From the NCBI GenBank assembly GCA_003153315.1, contig PLYA01000049.1, positions 23,388-70,420 of the forward strand: a DNA stretch of 47,033 bases. Reading direction: 5' to 3'. Both the position numbers and the translations under genes were made by a program. Origin of the DNA: Bacteroidota bacterium (GTDB taxonomy: Bacteria > Bacteroidota > Bacteroidia > B-17B0 > Aurantibacillaceae). This document shows positions 18,082 through 26,597 of this stretch, piece after piece. How positions within the stretch are numbered: position 1 is the stretch's first letter; the number at the start of each line of letters is the position of its first letter. A model generated the notes under the pieces. The model ran no database searches and had not been told where the DNA came from. It saw only the letters and a program-made list of their open reading frames with translations.

Positions 18082-18801
18082 CTACAACGATGCTAATTTT
18101 GACTGAAAGTCGGCTCTGTAAATATCGCTCAAGGGAAATTTTATGGCTTCTTTATTTTTTGCAGAAACAGTACTGATAATTTCTTCGTGAGAAAAAAACT
18201 GAACAATGCTTAGGGCAATTACATCCTTTTTATTTACCCGGCAAAACCTGCCTGAAGGAAGCTGCGATAACAATTGTTCGAAGCTTACATTCTTAAGGGT
18301 TGTTCTTTGCCCGCTTTTTAAATGCATCACCTTATCGCGCTTGTCAGTATCAGATGAAGTGATATATTGTATATCATCAAACAGTAGGATGGCTTTTCCT
18401 TTATCGGTATTAAATTGGGCAAATTGCTTTTTTGCAGATGAGCCTATGGCTTTGCTTGCTTTAGCCATAGCTTTTTCAAAGCGTTCTTTTTGTATGGGTT
18501 TTTGTATGTAGTCTATGGCGTTTAAATCAAATGCTTCTGCCGCATACTCTTTATAAGCGGTGGTAAATATAATAGATTTGTCTTTCAGTAATTTGGCTAC
18601 CTGCATGCCATTCAGTTTAGGCATTTCAATATCCAATATGCATAAGTTATAATCAAGGCTAGGTAATGATTCTACAAATTTCTCCGAATCATTAAATGCT
18701 TTTACTACTTCCACATTAGGGATTTGTTCGCACAACATACGCAGGTAGGACAGACCCGGCAGTTCGTCATCCAGTAATAAGCACTTTAGCTTTGTATTCA
18801 A
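18082..18801 (-). CDS. LytTR-family response regulator
   Basis: A 239-residue two-component regulator. The receiver domain (1-120) has the acidic pair Asp11-Asp12, phosphoacceptor Asp57 in CILDIEMP, the TTAYKEYA switch segment and Lys in IQKPIQ. The LytTR DNA-binding domain (about 135-239) contains SGQRTTLKNVSFEQLLSQLP and FCRVNKKDVIAL. Its start overlaps the end of the kinase gene by 35 bp, so the two are translationally coupled. Targets are unknown, but the adhesin operon just upstream is a candidate. Confidence 0.93.
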   Translation of the reverse strand: MNTKLKCLLLDDELPGLSYLRMLCEQIPNVEVVKAFNDSEKFVESLPSLDYNLCILDIEMPKLNGMQVAKLLKDKSIIFTTAYKEYAAEAFDLNAIDYIQKPIQKERFEKAMAKASKAIGSSAKKQFAQFNTDKGKAILLFDDIQYITSSDTDKRDKVMHLKSGQRTTLKNVSFEQLLSQLPSGRFCRVNKKDVIALSIVQFFSHEEIISTVSAKNKEAIKFPLSDIYRADFQSKLASL

Positions 18802-19519
18802 GCAGGTTTATTTTTAGGTGTGAAATAAAAACATCATTTTCTTCAAACTGGTCCAGCTGATAATGTTCCTGATAGATAATATCCAAACGTTTTTTCATAT
18901 TCTCTTTCCCCAGGCCGCTGTTTGTCTTTTTTAGTGTTGGCTTGGGACTTATTTTGTTGGCTACGGTTAAAGCAAAAAAATCATCTTTCAGTTCAAAAGT
19001 TATGGAAATAAAGGAGTCGCCGCTTTGGGTATCGGCATGTTTAAAGGCGTTTTCTATCAGGTCAACTGTAACCATAGGAACAAGCAGTTCCTGATTATAA
19101 AAAGGATGATTTTTATCTGTTTTGTTTTTTATCTGTAAATCAAACAGCGGGCTTAATTTAAGTTTGTTGATTTCAATTAAGCTTAAGGCAAATTCCAGCT
19201 CTTCTTTTACGGTTACATATTTCTTATCGGTTTCATATAATATGTAATCTAACACATTGCTTAATTTGTCTAATGAAAAATAGGTTTGATAAGCATGAGA
19301 CTGAATGGAGTTGAGAATATTTTTGAACAAATGAGGATTCATTTTGTATTTGATCCCTTCTAAATCAATAGCATTAATTTTATTTTCCAATAGCTTATAA
19401 TCGGTAGTTAGTTGTTTGTTTTTTGCAACTATTTTTTTATTCTTAAAAATTAGGTACGCGATTATTCCTAAAAGGAATAAGGTAAAAAATAAAAAAAATA
19501 TAAATGCTAAGGACCACAT
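18767..19519 (-). CDS. LytS-type sensor histidine kinase
   Basis: A 250-residue kinase with a single N-terminal membrane helix (about residues 3-26) and no sensory domain beyond it. A coiled stretch leads to the dimerisation/phosphoacceptor motif YKMNPHLFKNILNSI (His63), a shortened form of the usual NPHFLFN. The ATP-binding part has the N box DLIENAFKHA (Asn157) and a G box SGLGKENMKKRL. With so little outside the membrane, it may receive its signal from a partner protein. It pairs with the overlapping LytTR regulator. 145 bp separate it from the upstream operon. Confidence 0.92.
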   Translation of the reverse strand: MWSLAFIFFLFFTLFLLGIIAYLIFKNKKIVAKNKQLTTDYKLLENKINAIDLEGIKYKMNPHLFKNILNSIQSHAYQTYFSLDKLSNVLDYILYETDKKYVTVKEELEFALSLIEINKLKLSPLFDLQIKNKTDKNHPFYNQELLVPMVTVDLIENAFKHADTQSGDSFISITFELKDDFFALTVANKISPKPTLKKTNSGLGKENMKKRLDIIYQEHYQLDQFEENDVFISHLKINLLEYKAKVLITG

Positions 19520-19664
19520 TATGTGGCAAAATTATGGATAATATTAATAGTGAAAATATAATTCTTGTAAAACAGTATCTTGCTATAGATTTACATTATA
19601 TGATTACAGCAAACTGCCATATAACGTGTAAGGATTTCCCCTAAAGTCAAAATGATAACAGGTT

Positions 19665-22334
19665 CTACTTTTTACCGGTATCAACAATCTTAAACTCGGT
19701 GCGGCGATTTTTGGCATGTTCTTCCTCTGTACATGTTATGTTATTACCACATTTATTAATCAATTTGCTTTCGCCATAACCAACCGATTTTAAACGTTTA
19801 TTGCTGATACCATGCGCTATCATATAATCAACCGCATACTTAGCACGCTTTTGTGATAACAATAAATTGGTTTTATCGTCTCCCTGAGCATCTGTATGCG
19901 AACTTATTTCAATATCAATAGCGGGGTTATTTTTCATAATCTGAATTACCTTATCTATTACCCTTTGCCCGGCATCATCAAACTTATAGGCATTTAAGGC
20001 ATAATTTACACTCTCTATAATAGTAATCTCTTCTTTTTTACCATTGTCTTTCATAGTAAGAACTTCCAGCCAGGGGTCTTCTACATAGATGTCTTTTAGA
20101 GTAGATTTTTCGCTTTGTAACAAATTAAAGGAATAGCCTTTTAGTCTGTTCTTAGTTAACTCCCTGATAGTTCTTCCTTTTTGGTCGGTTATATAAATTT
20201 TGTCTATGTCTTTTAATTGTGCATCGTTCTCATCAAGGTTAACAATATAATTTACCGAAACCGATAGTTTATTAAATATAAAAGCCCCTTTATCATCTGT
20301 TACAACAGTATCGATAGTTTGATTTTTTTCATTCTTCAAATAAACCTTTACCCCTTTAAGCGGTTTTTTATCGGCACCTAATATATTACCATTTATGTTC
20401 ATTAATAAATCGGCATCAACAACCTGCATGGTATTCAGGGTACTTTTATCTGAAGCCAATAAATCAAACTTAAACGAACCTTTACCACCAGATTGCATGG
20501 CTTTTACTTCTTTACCACTTTTGTTGGTCAGAATAATTTTAGTTCCCGCGGGCAGTGATGCATCTTCTTCGGCAAGTGTTATAAAATAATTATCGCCGGA
20601 AGGAATTTTATTAAATACAAAAGCACCAAAGGCGTTGGTGGTAGCTTCATCTATAATATTTCCATTAGCATCTTTTAATAGTACTTTTTTATTGGCAATA
20701 GGCAATGATGGATTTTCTCCATATAATAAGTTACCTGCCAGTGTTGCATCATCAGGCGAGGTAAGCTCGGGTAATGACCCAGCATTTGCAGGTAAATTCC
20801 TGAAAACATATTTTTCTCCTTTCTCATTTACAACCGTAACGCGCATTACCTCCCCTTTAGAATCCATAAAATAATATCTTTTCTGATGAGAGAAAGAAGC
20901 ATCATTCTCATCCATTTTAACCATGTATTTGTTATCCGGAGATAAATTTTCGAACCTGAAATAACCTTCGTTATTAGTTCGCATATCATTCAGGTGATTA
21001 CCATTATTATCTTCTAAGATTACTTTTACGTTTTTTGCTGGGTTAGTACCATTCTGGCTGTTAAGTACTGTACCATCAACCGAGATAAGTTTTTGGGTAA
21101 AGGTGAATTTATAAATATCATCACTGCCTTTGCCTCCGTCTCTGTTTGATGAAACATAACCTTTGTTATTATCAATAAAGAATACTCCAAAATCATCAGC
21201 CAAACTATTGATACCAACTCCCTCATTCCGGTTTAATATCCATTTACCCGCAATTTGTCTGGCACTAAAAATGTCCAAACCACCAAAACCCGGTAATGCA
21301 TCAGATGAAAAGAATAACATGCCATCACCTCTAATAAAAGGAAACTCTTCATTACCGGAGGTGTTTACATCAGGGCCTAAGTTTATTGGTTTATCCCAGC
21401 CTGTGTTATTCTTTTTGCAAACCCAAATATCCATACCTCCGTTTCCACCGGGCATATCACTACTAAAGAAGAGATAATTACCATCCTCAGAAATACTGGC
21501 ATGCGCTAATGAATAATCTATATTATTTAAGGGGAAAGGACTTAATTTACTCCAGCTTTTACCGCTTTTTACAGAAGTATATAATTGCGGACGATTAACA
21601 AAGGATTTATCTTTTTTATGTTTTGCATAGGTAACACGGGTAACAAACAATTCATTTTGCTTTGAGAAACAAACCGGACCATCGTGATACTGAGAGTTGA
21701 TTTTTTTTGAAAATGATTTTACGGGAGATTCAGGTATATCATTTTTTAAATTGGCATAATAAATATTAAGATAAGGTGTTCCGTCAAAATCGAAGCTTTC
21801 AAAGTTCACCAAATCGGGCTTTTGCCAGGATGTATAAAATAGTTTATTATCATAAATAACAGGGCAGAACTCTGATTTCTCCGTATTAATTTCACTTAAA
21901 TTGGCGATGTCATATTCCTTAGGCAAGCTTTGCCAAACCTTAATATCCTGAAAAGATTTTATAGCATTTTTTGCTTTGGCATCATTAGGATTTGATCTTA
22001 TGTAGGTGCTGAACTCCTTAAGCGCTTCATCATATTTATTATTATTTTTCAAAACAGTTCCGTAGTTATAATGTGTAAGTGGTTCTGTATTACCTTGTTC
22101 AATGGCCTTTTGATAATAAGCTTCGGCATTTTTATAATCTTTAATATTCAAATAACTGTTTGCAAGCTTTAGGGTAGCATCATTTTTATCTGTACTGTTT
22201 TTATCGGCAACCTTTTTAAGGTAAGGAATGGCTTTTGAGTACTGGAAACCTTCATAATATTTAACTCCTTTCTTATACTGTGCAAAGGAACTAAAGCTAA
22301 ATACTAATATAAACGCAACTACTATTTTCTTCAT
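19665..22334 (-). CDS. PorE-like OmpA-family protein (TPR, PD40 propeller, carboxypeptidase-regulatory repeats, OmpA)
   Basis: An 889-residue envelope protein. Signal peptide 1-18; TPRs about 20-135 (YYEGFQYSKAIPYLKK); a WD40/PD40-type propeller about 145-420 with repeats such as GNYLFFSSDMPGGNGGMDIW and GMLFFSSDALPGFGGLDIFS; three carboxypeptidase-regulatory beta modules about 430-720; and a C-terminal OmpA domain (about 770-889) with ISSHTDAQGDD and KNRRTEFKIV. This order equals that of PorE of the type IX secretion system and of related gliding operon proteins. It is third in a tight operon after an adhesin and a PorP/SprF protein, so it probably anchors that machinery to peptidoglycan. 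Confidence 0.92.
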   Translation of the reverse strand: MKKIVVAFILVFSFSSFAQYKKGVKYYEGFQYSKAIPYLKKVADKNSTDKNDATLKLANSYLNIKDYKNAEAYYQKAIEQGNTEPLTHYNYGTVLKNNNKYDEALKEFSTYIRSNPNDAKAKNAIKSFQDIKVWQSLPKEYDIANLSEINTEKSEFCPVIYDNKLFYTSWQKPDLVNFESFDFDGTPYLNIYYANLKNDIPESPVKSFSKKINSQYHDGPVCFSKQNELFVTRVTYAKHKKDKSFVNRPQLYTSVKSGKSWSKLSPFPLNNIDYSLAHASISEDGNYLFFSSDMPGGNGGMDIWVCKKNNTGWDKPINLGPDVNTSGNEEFPFIRGDGMLFFSSDALPGFGGLDIFSARQIAGKWILNRNEGVGINSLADDFGVFFIDNNKGYVSSNRDGGKGSDDIYKFTFTQKLISVDGTVLNSQNGTNPAKNVKVILEDNNGNHLNDMRTNNEGYFRFENLSPDNKYMVKMDENDASFSHQKRYYFMDSKGEVMRVTVVNEKGEKYVFRNLPANAGSLPELTSPDDATLAGNLLYGENPSLPIANKKVLLKDANGNIIDEATTNAFGAFVFNKIPSGDNYFITLAEEDASLPAGTKIILTNKSGKEVKAMQSGGKGSFKFDLLASDKSTLNTMQVVDADLLMNINGNILGADKKPLKGVKVYLKNEKNQTIDTVVTDDKGAFIFNKLSVSVNYIVNLDENDAQLKDIDKIYITDQKGRTIRELTKNRLKGYSFNLLQSEKSTLKDIYVEDPWLEVLTMKDNGKKEEITIIESVNYALNAYKFDDAGQRVIDKVIQIMKNNPAIDIEISSHTDAQGDDKTNLLLSQKRAKYAVDYMIAHGISNKRLKSVGYGESKLINKCGNNITCTEEEHAKNRRTEFKIVDTGKK

Positions 22335-22355
22335 ATAATTATAATTAGATACCCC

Positions 22356-23291
22356 TTAAAGGTATCTTGGCGATAACATTTTAGATTTAAAATTATTGAA
22401 ATCGTAACTCAGTACAATTTCATGCGACCCTTGCCCTTGTGTACCAATTTTGTTTAATCCCTGATCGTAAGCATAACCAACTTTAAATTTATCGGTAACA
22501 AAAATCTGAAATAAGCCTACAATACCATACCCGCTTCTTAAAGAAACACCCAGCCAAACTCTGTTCTTTAATAAGAAGTTAGCATTCAAATCAAAAGAGG
22601 CAGAGCCCCCCTGTATGTTTTTAGCCATGATAGAAGGGCTGAAAATCAGGTTATCATTTATCTTGAAACCTTTGCCTAAGTATAAGAAAGAATGAGGTTG
22701 TAAACTAAAGAACAAGCTTACATTTTTGGGCACGTTTGCAATATTAATGGTACTTGTGCCACTATATAAATTAGGGCTGTTTAAATGCGTAATAGAACCA
22801 CCTATATAAAATGACTGGTTGTAATAGTAGAAGCCGGTACTTACATCAAATTTGGTACGCGCACCGGTGTAATTAAGCATAGGCTCTCCGCCATCTTTAT
22901 AATCAAGTGCACTTACGTTTATGTTATAATTTACCACCCCACCCGAAAGCCCAAAGCTTAATTTACCTCTTCCTAATCTAAAATGATACGCTAAATCCAT
23001 ATAAGCAGCAGTCCATTTGGTTGGCCCGATGCTTTCTGTAATAAGGTGCCCTCCAATACCTAAACTCTTAAGAAGTTGTCCGTGCATACTTATAGTACCC
23101 GTTTGAGGAGAACCCGGCATAGCCACCCATTGTTTACGTAAATCTATTACAGTGCTTAGCGCTTCTTTACTACCTGCATAAGCCGGATTAATAACCAATT
23201 GGTTAAACATGTATTGACTGTACTGTGGGTCTTGCTGTGCTTTACAGAAACAGGCTGTAAGAAGCAAGATGTATGTTATTAATTTCTTCAT
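22356..23291 (-). CDS. PorP/SprF family type IX secretion-associated membrane protein
   Basis: A 311-residue outer-membrane barrel. After signal peptide residues 1-18 comes the family signature QDPQYSQYMFNQLVINPAYA, and the C-terminus has VGYAYDQGLNKIG and HEIVLSYDF, all PorP/SprF marks. Such proteins bind the type B sorting domain of a partner adhesin and attach it to the cell surface. The partner lies directly upstream (18-bp gap), with the PorE-like protein 21 bp downstream. Confidence 0.96.
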   Translation of the reverse strand: MKKLITYILLLTACFCKAQQDPQYSQYMFNQLVINPAYAGSKEALSTVIDLRKQWVAMPGSPQTGTISMHGQLLKSLGIGGHLITESIGPTKWTAAYMDLAYHFRLGRGKLSFGLSGGVVNYNINVSALDYKDGGEPMLNYTGARTKFDVSTGFYYYNQSFYIGGSITHLNSPNLYSGTSTINIANVPKNVSLFFSLQPHSFLYLGKGFKINDNLIFSPSIMAKNIQGGSASFDLNANFLLKNRVWLGVSLRSGYGIVGLFQIFVTDKFKVGYAYDQGLNKIGTQGQGSHEIVLSYDFNNFKSKMLSPRYL

Positions 23292-23309
23292 TGTGTTTTC
23301 TGCCTTTAA

Positions 23310-24926
23310 TTATTTATTGATAGAAGTAATCTCTACCCAACCTTTTAAACTTTTTACTCCTGCATTTTCTATAATATAAAAATAAGTACCTGCGTATAAA
23401 GTTGCTCCGTCTTGCGATTTCCCATCCCATACCACATTGCTGTTATTATATTTGGGTTTATCCCATAATAACTGCCCCCAACGATTATAAATATATACAT
23501 GGTTATTAGGAAACCCTTCTATATTATCTATAATAAATAAGTCATTCAGCCCATCTTTATTTGGGGAGAAAGCATTATGAATTTGTAACGCTCCGTTTGC
23601 AGAGTTAGAACAAAAAATACTATTGGCGTTAGCTATTGTAACAGTACATGTGGTTATACCTTTGCAATATAAAGAATCTGCCCCTGTAATTGTATATATA
23701 GTAGTAGTTGCAGGGCTTGCTATTGCAACAGAATCTAATGAAGTATTTAAGCCTGTTGCAGGCATCCATGTATAAGAACTGGCCCCACTTGCTGTTAAAG
23801 TTGCTGTAGCACCTGCACAAATGCTATCAGAATTTACTGTAATAACAGGACTGTAATTTCCGGTTTGTGTAATTGTAGTTGTTGATTTTGTCATACAACC
23901 ATTGCTATCCATGGTAGAAACCGTATAGTTACCCGCGCTTAACCCAGTAATAATATTTGAAGTTAAAGAAGCCCCGCCATTAATTGCATAGGTATAAGGA
24001 GGGGTTCCGCCAGATGTAGAATCAAATATAATTCCATTTCCGGAAGAGCAGATTGAGGGAACAGGGAAAAGAGTGTCTTTCAATTGAGTAGGGGAGGTGA
24101 TGGTTATTACTTTTACGGATGGTGGCGCCGATGTGCAATTATTACTATAAGCTTTAACGGTATAGGTGCCGGCACATACATTAAATAATGAGCTTGTAGT
24201 ATATGTAGTAGTAGTTGATGTTGTATTCCAAAAATAAAAAGTATTAGGTGCCGGGGCAATGACCGAAACAGAACCATCGCAAAAGCCTGAACAACTTACA
24301 GGAGTTTGAGTTGCGTTTACAGTAGCTTGGGTAACTACTATAACGGAAGAAACCGCTTTGCTAATGCATCCATCACTTTGTGTTGCTGTAACAGTATAAT
24401 TGGTAGTTACACTTGGCGTGGCAGTAACCATGCTTCCTGTTGTACTATCTAAACCCATTGCAGGTGTCCATGAATATGAAATGGCACCTAGGGCATTTGC
24501 GTGCAACGTAACCGAACTACCTCCAAGGCAAAAAGTGTCATTTGATATGACAGATACAGGAGGGTTTGGTTTTACATTAACGGTTACTGAAGGATTCATT
24601 TGAACTGTACTGGTTCCCGGTATTACTCCTATTATGGCAAATGTAGTGGTAGCAGTTAAAGTACCAGTAGGAAAACTCATGCTGCTACCGGTTCCAGCTT
24701 GGGCAGCTCCTACGGTAACAGTAGAGGTTATAGGTAAGATTACTAAAGCATAACCAACGTTGATTTGAGAACCCGGAATAGTTATTATAGTAGAATCTCC
24801 GGCACATATAGTAGCTGTTAAAGCCGTTGGAGGCTGATTTACAATTTGCGCAGATATGGTATACCTACCAAACAGCAATGCAAAAAACATAAGAAGTAGT
24901 TTTCTGTTGAAAATTACTCTTTTCAT
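23310..24926 (-). CDS. Secreted adhesin-like protein with gliding-motility (T9SS type B) C-terminal domain
   Basis: A 538-residue surface protein. Signal peptide about 1-26; then Ig/PKD-like beta modules, two with the closely similar segments SYSWTPAMGLDSTTGSM and SYTWMPATGLNTSLDS; then a SprB-repeat-like region (GGTPPYTYAINGG, GLSAGNYTVSTMDSNGC). The last 85 residues (IHNAFSPNKDGLNDLFIIDN, YNRWGQLLWDKPKYNN, LYAGTYFYIIE) are the CHU_C / gliding-motility-associated domain, a type B sorting signal. It is first of a three-gene operon with its PorP/SprF partner. A TATGTTTG minus-7-like box lies at 24946-24953 without a clear minus-33 box. Confidence 0.93.
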   Translation of the reverse strand: MKRVIFNRKLLLMFFALLFGRYTISAQIVNQPPTALTATICAGDSTIITIPGSQINVGYALVILPITSTVTVGAAQAGTGSSMSFPTGTLTATTTFAIIGVIPGTSTVQMNPSVTVNVKPNPPVSVISNDTFCLGGSSVTLHANALGAISYSWTPAMGLDSTTGSMVTATPSVTTNYTVTATQSDGCISKAVSSVIVVTQATVNATQTPVSCSGFCDGSVSVIAPAPNTFYFWNTTSTTTTYTTSSLFNVCAGTYTVKAYSNNCTSAPPSVKVITITSPTQLKDTLFPVPSICSSGNGIIFDSTSGGTPPYTYAINGGASLTSNIITGLSAGNYTVSTMDSNGCMTKSTTTITQTGNYSPVITVNSDSICAGATATLTASGASSYTWMPATGLNTSLDSVAIASPATTTIYTITGADSLYCKGITTCTVTIANANSIFCSNSANGALQIHNAFSPNKDGLNDLFIIDNIEGFPNNHVYIYNRWGQLLWDKPKYNNSNVVWDGKSQDGATLYAGTYFYIIENAGVKSLKGWVEITSINK

Positions 24927-24979
24927 CTTAATAAGATTTATCTAACAAACATAATAAATACTTTTTACTTTTTATATAT

Positions 24980-25011
24980 AAAAAAATCCCCTTCAAGCAA
25001 TTGAAGGGGAT
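24980..25011 (-). terminator. Rho-independent terminator after orphan gene B
   Basis: A perfect 11-bp stem ATCCCCTTCAA / TTGAAGGGGAT with a 4-base loop. On the minus strand it is followed by seven T. It lies 22 bp past the stop of orphan gene B. Confidence 0.93.
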
Positions 25012-25032
25012 TTAATCTACTCTTACTTGGCT

Positions 25033-25761
25033 CTATAAAATAATTGTGCTAATGCAGCCATTCCATGGGCCATCCAAATTAGGATGTTTGCTATGTGCCC
25101 AACGGAAAAAAATAACCAGCACTTTACCACTATTGTTAGTTCCTGTTGGTAATAAGAAACTTGATTTGGAAGAATGCCCATCTATAAGGGTAGCCAAATT
25201 AGGGTCGGTTGGCAAGGCAACACCCTGTGCAATTATCTCATACCTGTATTCTACTATATCAAACCCTTCCAGTTTATGAGGTCTGCCGCTTTGTGCCGCT
25301 TCGGTAAAGCATTTACATCTTACCACACCGCCACCCACGGGTTTTAAACTTGGGTACACCAAATCAGTTGCAGGTGCTATGCGCGCAGTTGCATGATGCG
25401 GTGTTTCACCGGTTACCTCATCGGTAGGCAGGTTAAAGGTTTGTAAATCGGTAATAGTTACATTTCGGGTAGCCTGTATACTAAGCAGCAGGTGGTTGGT
25501 GGCACACAGGTTTACACAATCTTGAATTATCTGCAATAATTGGTCTCTTATGCCAGTGGTATAACCTCCTTTCTTATCGCTGTATAATAAATACAGTGGC
25601 TTCCAAGCCGTTAAAAATCCCTGCCACTGGGTGTTTTCTGTGGTTAACCAACCGAAACGGCTCCAGTTGGTGGGTGTGCCTAACAACAGGTAGGCAGCTG
25701 TTCTTATAAGGTATAGATTAAATTTATCTATGCTCCTTGGTATTATCGAATTATCTGACAT
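25033..25761 (-). CDS. Orphan protein B, unknown function, downstream of 21-bp-period array
   Basis: A 242-residue protein without signal peptide. The N-terminal half is helical with many Trp, Leu and Tyr (FNLYLIRTAAYLLLGTPTNW, then a block with TTGIRDQLLQIIQDCVNL); the C-terminal half appears beta-rich and contains LPTDP, a GKVLVIFFRW strand and ends GPWNGCISTII. The C-terminal half can be aligned by eye with orphan protein C: the shared order is H, a VxYP strand, a charged strand ending in VEYxxxI, LPTxP, SGxxL, W, K, GP, then a final Cys-containing I-rich strand. I recognise no named domain. It has its own terminator. The leader is a 460-bp array of 21-bp units. Confidence 0.8.
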   Translation of the reverse strand: MSDNSIIPRSIDKFNLYLIRTAAYLLLGTPTNWSRFGWLTTENTQWQGFLTAWKPLYLLYSDKKGGYTTGIRDQLLQIIQDCVNLCATNHLLLSIQATRNVTITDLQTFNLPTDEVTGETPHHATARIAPATDLVYPSLKPVGGGVVRCKCFTEAAQSGRPHKLEGFDIVEYRYEIIAQGVALPTDPNLATLIDGHSSKSSFLLPTGTNNSGKVLVIFFRWAHSKHPNLDGPWNGCISTIIL

Positions 25762-25819
25762 GATTTGAAATATTAATTGTTATTACATAATTTTAAATAG
25801 TTTGTTTCCGATTCCAAGA

Positions 25820-26280
25820 GTCTTACCATACAGACGAAGGTGTTAGCTCTTATTATATAAATCATTATTCTCAACTTTACGGTCTTAACCCACAAGTTAC
25901 AGGTCTCTACCTTCAACTTATAGGTCTTCACTATCAACTTATAGGTTTCTACCCTCAATCCATAGGTCTCTGCCTTCAACCTATAGGTCTTCACCATCAA
26001 CTTATAGGTTTCTACCCTCAACCCATAGGTCTCTACCTTCAGCTTGTAGGCCTTCACCTTTAACTTACAGGTCTTAACCCACAACTTATAGGTCTCAGCC
26101 TTCCCCAATAAAACCTCTACCCTCATCATGAAAGTCTTCACCTTCGTCATGAAAGTCTTTACCCTCATCATGAAAGTCTTAACCTCCAACTCGAAAGTCT
26201 TAACCTTCGTCATGAAAGTCTTTACCTTCATCATCAAAGTCTTTACTATTTTGGTTAGAGTTTTCATTTTTAGCAGCAAA
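25820..26280 (-). repeat. Array B: about 22 direct repeats of 21 bp, 19 in perfect register
   Basis: From 25882 to 26280 the DNA divides into 19 units of exactly 21 bp; about three degenerate ones precede (25820-25881). On the plus strand units start GTCTT or GTCTC, continue ACCnTCAAC and end TTATAG. The gene-distal group (26113-26238) ends in CATGAAA instead. Units at 25903, 25924 and 25945 are repeated as a 63-bp block at 25966-26028 with four mismatches, which shows growth by segmental duplication. On the minus strand one frame stays open throughout (25773-26279) and encodes 7-residue repeats such as VETYKLK. Confidence 0.92.
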
Positions 26281-26282
26281 TT

Positions 26283-26305
26283 CTTGTTTGCTAATGCTAA
26301 GCTAC
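26283..26305 (-). promoter_or_regulatory. Conserved 23-bp box upstream of array B (shared with array C)
   Basis: Reads on the minus strand GTAGCTTAGC followed by ATTAGCAAACAAG. It is identical at 20 of 23 positions to a box at 35537-35559. It begins 2 bp from the last array unit. TAGCTTAG differs from the minus-7 pattern TAnnTTTG by one base, so it may be a promoter that makes the array part of the leader RNA of gene B. Confidence 0.55.
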
Positions 26306-26339
26306 TATATCAAATAGCCAAAAAGTAAATTATTAATTA

Positions 26340-26400
26340 AACGGTAGCACTTTTTCGATAAGCGGTTAGTTTTTTTAAATAAACGGTTAAATCGGGTAGA
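26340..26400 (-). repeat. Short ACCG-type element with 21-bp period (shared with window end)
   Basis: On the minus strand three units start AACCGTTTATTT, AACCGCTTAT and TACCGTTTAAT, with their CCG exactly 21 bp apart (CGG at 26342, 26363, 26384). The same three unit types occur in the same order at 46854-46925. Both copies point towards an adjacent orphan gene. The rest of the 300-bp gap up to 26597 holds a half repeat and a terminator, no gene. Confidence 0.7.
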
Positions 26401-26499
26401 ATTTAAAATGAAAAAAACAGTAAAAAACCTTTTAAAAGTTTGTTTGCTTAAACACAAAAATAATCCGGCAGCATTATTGCGGCAATCTCTTTATTTAAT

Positions 26500-26535
26500 A
26501 CAGATTGCTTCATCGTTCCTCTTCGCAATGACGAA
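26500..26535. repeat. Half copy of a dispersed palindromic repeat
   Basis: CAGATTGCTTC followed by CTTCGCAATGACGAA matches the right half of the element at 34441-34513. This type of GTCATTGCGAG/GCAATCT sequence is, to my knowledge, common between genes in many Bacteroidota. Confidence 0.7.
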
Positions 26536-26540
26536 ATAAT

Positions 26541-26572
26541 AAAAGCCGCTCTTTGTATAGGGAGCGGCTTTA
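26541..26572 (-). terminator. Rho-independent terminator after the small type B protein gene
   Basis: Stem AAAGCCGCT / AGCGGCTTT with a 12-base loop; on the minus strand it is followed by TTATTATTT. It lies 26 bp past the stop codon. Confidence 0.85.
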
Positions 26573-26597
26573 TCAATTATATAAATTGTAATTTAAT

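Noticed and set aside
25820..26280. CRISPR array reading of the 21-bp repeats
   Set aside because: There is no constant repeat alternating with unique spacers; the units are contiguous and all diverge, and no cas gene is near. The same holds for the arrays at 12276 and 35319.
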